A DNA stretch of 64,000 nucleotides from Tetracentron sinense. Taxonomy: Eukaryota; Streptophyta; Magnoliopsida; Trochodendrales; Trochodendraceae. A program made the position numbers and the translations under genes. Below, piece by piece: positions 60,301 through 64,000 of this stretch. How positions within the stretch are numbered: the stretch's first letter is position 1; every line of letters begins with the position of its first letter. The stretch spans positions 10,978,501 to 11,042,500 of the forward strand of contig CM026571.1 in NCBI GenBank assembly GCA_015143295.1, given 5' to 3'. A model generated the notes under the pieces. That model saw only the letters and a program-made list of their open reading frames with translations, had not been told where the DNA came from and searched no databases.

Positions 60301-60740
60301 GAGCCCTACCAATGAAACTCCTTTCTCTCTAGCGTATGGCATGGAGGCTGTCATTCCAACAGAGATCAGTTTGCCTACCGTGCGTTCTTGGCACAACAGG
60401 AAGAAGGGTGGAGAGAAAGATCAGAACGCAGAGCTCATGGCTATTCATCTTGATCTGCTAGAAGAGAAGCGAGAAGATGCCAGCATTCAGATGAGGAGGT
60501 ATCAGCAGCGATTGAGGAAAGCCTACAACAAGAAAGTACAACGGAGAGTGCTGCAGGTCGGTGATCTCGTCCTCCGAAGAGTGTTCCAGAACACAAGAGA
60601 GCTTAACAGTGGCAAGTTGGGACCAAACTGGGAAGGGCCTTATATCGTAGAACGGTTGGGAAGTCCTGGAGTCTGCTACTTGAAAGACTTGCAAGGTAAC
60701 CTCATCTCGAAATCTTGGAACATCATGAATCTGAGGTAAT
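57400..60740 (+). CDS. Pol region: RT, RNase H, archaeal-type RNase H, integrase (approximate)
   Basis: The RT spans about 57650-58300 with VCIDFTGVNKACPKD, FMDGYSGYNQI and YIDD (58115). RNase H covers about 58540-58860. A second RNase H of archaeal type (LLYVDESSN..SGLGVVL, NNEAEYEALLLGLE, FCDSQLLVNQV) covers 59010-59400. Integrase starts with an HHCC zinc-binding region (HEGICGIH...CSQCQ, 59690-59820), then the DDE core (LDIVGP, TDNGKQF, PYYPQGNGLAEAANK; 59870-60230) and a C-terminal domain to about 60740. The two RNase H domains place it in the Tat clade. Confidence 0.93.
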
Positions 60741-61129
60741 TCTTTCAATAGAATCTGTGATATGCTATTTACATGCATCGTTGTGCTTACAAGTTTTCAG
60801 TGATTTTACATAATCATAGTGTTCATATTTCAACATGTGATTTGCAATATTATGTGCCCTGCTCGTTGTCTACGCTATTCTCTGTCTGGTTCATCAGTGT
60901 AATATTGTGAATGTTTTGCAAGTAATTCAAATAAAGTTTTGACTGAACAACGTACTCACAACGAACACGAGTGGCTTATATAAGGATGTCATCTGAGCAA
61001 ATCTAGTGGCTTATCCTAATGACATCCTCTGAGCATGTGCTTCGGAACTGAGTTACATTGCGTTCGTCCTATTAATTTTATTTGTCAGATTGCATTCACA
61101 GTGAACTACGTGAATGATGCATCTGGATC
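60741..61129. other. Non-coding spacer after pol
   Basis: AT-rich, with a near-duplicate of about 30 bp, GTGGCTTAT..A..(AT)GACATCYTCTGAGCA, at 60970 and 61006, and scattered CGTTGT/ACAACG words. Confidence 0.6.
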
Positions 61130-61450
61130 AGTGCTTGCTCGTAGTGCTTGTTCATAAGCGATTGCTCGTAGTGCTTTGCTCATAGTGATTGATCGTGGTG
61201 CTTGCTCGTAGTGTTAGCTCGTAGTGCTTTGATCGTAGTGCTTTGCTCTTGGTGAACGCTCATAGCGAACGCTCGTAGTGCTTTACACGTAGTGTTTGCT
61301 CGTGGTGCTTGCTCGTAGTGCTTTGATCGTAGAGCTTTGATCGTAGTGCTTTGATCGTAGTGCTCTATTCGTAGTAATCTACTTGTAGTGCTTGTTCGTT
61401 GTGCTTTGATCATAGCGTTCTACTCATAGTGTTCTGCTCGTAGTATTTTG
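61130..61450. repeat. Short tandem repeat block in the Gypsy 3' region
   Basis: About two dozen diverged units of 11-15 bp with consensus GCTCGTAGTGCTTTGAT. Tat-clade elements are known to carry tandem repeats between pol and the right LTR. Confidence 0.88.
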
Positions 61451-61787
61451 ATCAAAATAGTTTATTTAGTGTACAACAGTTATAATTTCATGAACATTCA
61501 AATATTCACATAGCGAAGTACCGCATTAACATCAGTACAGTGGACTGTGAAAAATCATTCAACTACTCATGTTGTGTTCTTTCTTATTCTGTGTGCATGC
61601 GTTGTACTATACTACGAGGTGAAAAGAAGTGCAAACATAAGAAAGAGGAGCGATCCATTCATATCAAAGGCCCATTTCTGGGCAATTACAGTGATAACCT
61701 CCCATAAAAGAAAAAAAAGAAGAATTTACATCGTCAAAAAGAGAAGCAGAAACATAAAGAAGAGCAGGGGATCAGAGGGGCAGCAGT

Positions 61788-64000
61788 TCAGACGAGCTCA
61801 AGATCAGCATCTATTATCGTTGCAGCAGGGGCAGAAGTAGAGGCTTCAGCAGTTGGGGCTTCCACCGGAGTGACTTCATCGGCAGCAGCAGGGAGTTCTG
61901 TAGCAGCTGGCTCGGAGGATGGCTCAGCAGGGAGGGGTGCAGGACCTTCAAGAAAGTGAGGCAGCTCGACGCCTTGCACCTCGGGCTCGTTGTCGAGCTC
62001 GATCAGTTCTTTGCTCTGAAGCTCGGAGAACGTGGTTGCGTCCTCTTCATTGTCTTCTTTCAGGCGTCCTTGTTGGCGGAGTGATTCGAGAACCTCCTTC
62101 TCGGTCTCAGCACGATCTTCATCCAAGAGTGTGTCTAGCTGAGACTGATAGTGCTGTTGCAGTCTCAGGGTCACGGACCTCTCGGTGTCCTCTTGAGCTT
62201 TCTTGGCCTCCTCGAGCTCCTCCGCCAGTGCTGTCCTGGCTGCCTCAGTCTCCTCCAGCTGTCTGCCCAAGACTTGGGAGACATGCTCCAGCTCGCTGAT
62301 GCGTACAACAGCGTTCTCTACCTCCTGCTTGGCCTTCTTTTCGGCCTCCTTTGCTGATCGTGCCTCAGCCTCAGCCTTCTCCCGTACCTTGGTGGCAGTG
62401 TTTAGCCTTACCTCAGCACAAACAGTGTCGGCCTTGGCTTGAGACAGATCAAAGTCTGCCTTGAGTCTCTCTTCAACGAGAGTCTGCTCCAACGTCTCCG
62501 TCCTATCTTTCCAGTAATTAATCCCGTCTCGCAGTTGAGTGTACTTATTTTGGTTGCGATCACAGAGCTCTTGCACGAGTGTGTTCATCTGCAAGGAAGT
62601 GTCTGGGTGTTAGCACAACGAGAAGTAATATTTCAAACAGTTGAGGAAGAGGACGAGAGAGGGAGAAGCTTACTGTCGCCACCGACTGGTAGGCGGCGTA
62701 GGACAATTCGGACAGTTGGAGTTTGCCGACCTCAGCGATGTCCCGAGGCAACCTCATCGCGTAAGTTAGAGCTCGGGCGGCCTTCTCCGAGCTCTTCACC
62801 GATTCGTTCACGGTCGGTGAACCGAACTGAGAAAAGTCGGGTGACCAGTGCTGAACGAAGGACGGCAGCATACGATCCGGGAGACTCGTTGTGCCGGCTT
62901 CCGTTGCGGCCAAGGCAATGACAGCGGAGCTCGTGCTGGCGAGGGCAGTGGCAGCTCGAGAAGGGCCAGGCGCCGAGCTGGCCTCGGGCACTGCCGTTGT
63001 CACCTCTGCTCCTGGGCTTGTTGGAGGAGCGGCAGAGGTGGAGGGGGGAGCAGCAACGACTACGCTCTCTTTCTCCAGGCGTTTGTCCGCCTTAGCCTTC
63101 TTTCTGGCCTCGTACTCGGCCTGGGTGGGCATCTTTCTCTTCGGGTCAGCAGTCGCTGTACCCTTGGAAGAGTGGCTCCTCTTCTTCTTCGGCGGTGGTG
63201 GCAGTGGTGGCGGCTGAACCACAGGGCGAGCATACCTCGGCTTCCTGATTAGTGGGGGTGGATTTGTGTCAGTCATATCTTCTTCTTCTTCTTCTCCTTC
63301 GGCTAGATTAAGAGCTGGTGAAGGTGCGGAAGTGGAGGCGCCTTGTTGCTATCGCTGTTGCTGTTGTTGAGTAGTTGCTAGAGTGCTGGAGGAGACACGC
63401 GTGTCAGGCTGGAGTGGTTTCCACCTGATGTATTCCCCACCTCGAGCACGACGGATACCAGTAAGGAGGCCTTCTTCTTCTGGGGCCAACTTCTTGTACG
63501 GGAACTTCTTTGGGTCAACTGCACACAGGAAAGCAAAGTGAGTACAACGAGAGAATTAGCAGGACGAGAGCATACAACGTACAACGAGAACAGAGTCAGG
63601 ACAATGGTGCACAACGGACAACGGGTGACTATAGTGGTATACCTGCTTCCACTCGGAAGACGTTGGGGACCGTGGAACTCTCTGCCTTCCAGCCGCCAGA
63701 GACAACGAAAGGAGTGGCTTTCCATTTTCTTTCTCTATCGAGAATGCCTGAGACGAGCTCTGGATATAGGGGTTTCTTGTTCCACGAATAATAGGAGTAC
63801 AAACCATCGTCATTGCCTCGGCATCTGACGGCATGGCAGAAGTGGAATAGGTGCCTAGCCTCTATTGGGTATCCGTCCTTGATGAATTTGATCATCATGA
63901 ACATGTATTTGTGGAAGCCCGGGTGCTTGTCCCGGTGCGAGTTGCAGGGTGGACAGAACTTCTACCAAGACAGGATGAAGGGGGAAGCGGAGGCCAGCCT
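61788..64000 (-). CDS. Antisense gene in the 3' region of the Gypsy element (approximate, runs off the window)
   Basis: On the minus strand, opposite to gag-pol, long open stretches run from the window edge to about 61790. The part nearest the edge has a GLRFPLHP-like start, as in plant retrotransposon antisense or transposase-like proteins. A Pro/Lys-rich segment follows (PPLPPPPKKKRSHSSK), then a long Glu/Ala-rich coiled coil (about 62590-62000) and an acidic tail. Good GT/AG intron borders are visible (one intron about 62591-62674, another upstream), so the gene looks spliced. Antisense genes are known in Grande and related Tat elements. The function is unknown. Confidence 0.7.

Larger units (their letters stand above)
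54012..64000 (+). mobile_element. Tat-lineage Ty3/Gypsy LTR retrotransposon, right end beyond window
   Basis: The parts in order are left LTR, primer site, gag, protease, reverse transcriptase, RNase H, archaeal-type RNase H, integrase, a non-coding tandem-repeat block and an antisense gene. The second RNase H and the large 3' region are hallmarks of the Tat clade (Retand/Ogre/Grande relatives). The right LTR is not in the window, so age cannot be read from LTR divergence. The long open frames suggest a fairly young copy, largely whole, with about two or three breaks in its sense coding. It is inserted in a Helitron end. Confidence 0.92.

Noticed and set aside
61919-62921. Several plus-strand ORFs opposite the antisense coiled-coil region
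   Set aside because: Ser/Ala/Cys-rich translations are the complement of the Glu/Ala-rich minus-strand frame, which has the better codon pattern and domain logic.

Overview
The window is nuclear DNA from a flowering plant, not a grass as far as I can tell. The evidence is spliced genes with GT–AG introns, plant-specific proteins (a nucleoplasmin-like FKBP, a plant DUF7054-type protein), a Tat-lineage Ty3/Gypsy element, Helitrons, MITEs, and plant-type LINEs and SINEs. I could not fix the species.

Four host genes can be read exon by exon. (1) The 3' end of KU80 (+, 1-3313), the DNA-end-binding subunit of the Ku heterodimer. (2) An FKBP53/FKBP43-like nuclear peptidyl-prolyl isomerase and histone chaperone (-, 9470-19560, 11 exons, 531 aa). 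(3) A zeta-class glutathione S-transferase / maleylacetoacetate isomerase (+, 26190-37204, 10 exons, 225 aa). (4) A DUF7054-type protein of unknown function (-, 41163-44534, 3 exons, 259 aa). KU80 and FKBP converge, FKBP and GSTZ diverge across a 6.6-kb transposon nest, and GSTZ and the DUF7054 gene converge. The genes have no evident shared pathway. This is ordinary plant gene order stretched by insertions.

The rest is mostly mobile DNA. About sixteen copies or pieces of one foldback MITE family are scattered from 3.9 to 52.3 kb. Helitron-like elements stand head to tail at 5.3-9.1 kb and 22.3-25.0 kb. Several MITEs have exact target duplications (hAT 8 bp, PIF/Harbinger TTA, Mutator-like 9 bp). 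Elements with subterminal arrays of short words lie at 13.4, 34.9, 38.9, 41.6 and 52.8 kb. There are LINE fragments at 32.5, 33.7 and 48.5 kb, and two tRNA-derived SINEs with target duplications.

From 54,012 to the window edge runs a Tat-lineage Gypsy element. It has a left LTR, primer site, gag, protease, RT, RNase H, a second (archaeal-type) RNase H, integrase, a short tandem-repeat block and an antisense, apparently spliced gene. Its right LTR lies beyond the window. A solo LTR of the same family sits at 47,033-47,872 inside a MITE.

The most unusual signal is in these two LTRs. A 16-bp palindrome (ACAACG-N4-CGTTGT) is repeated at an exact 23-bp period, and the same hexamer recurs through the rest of the element.
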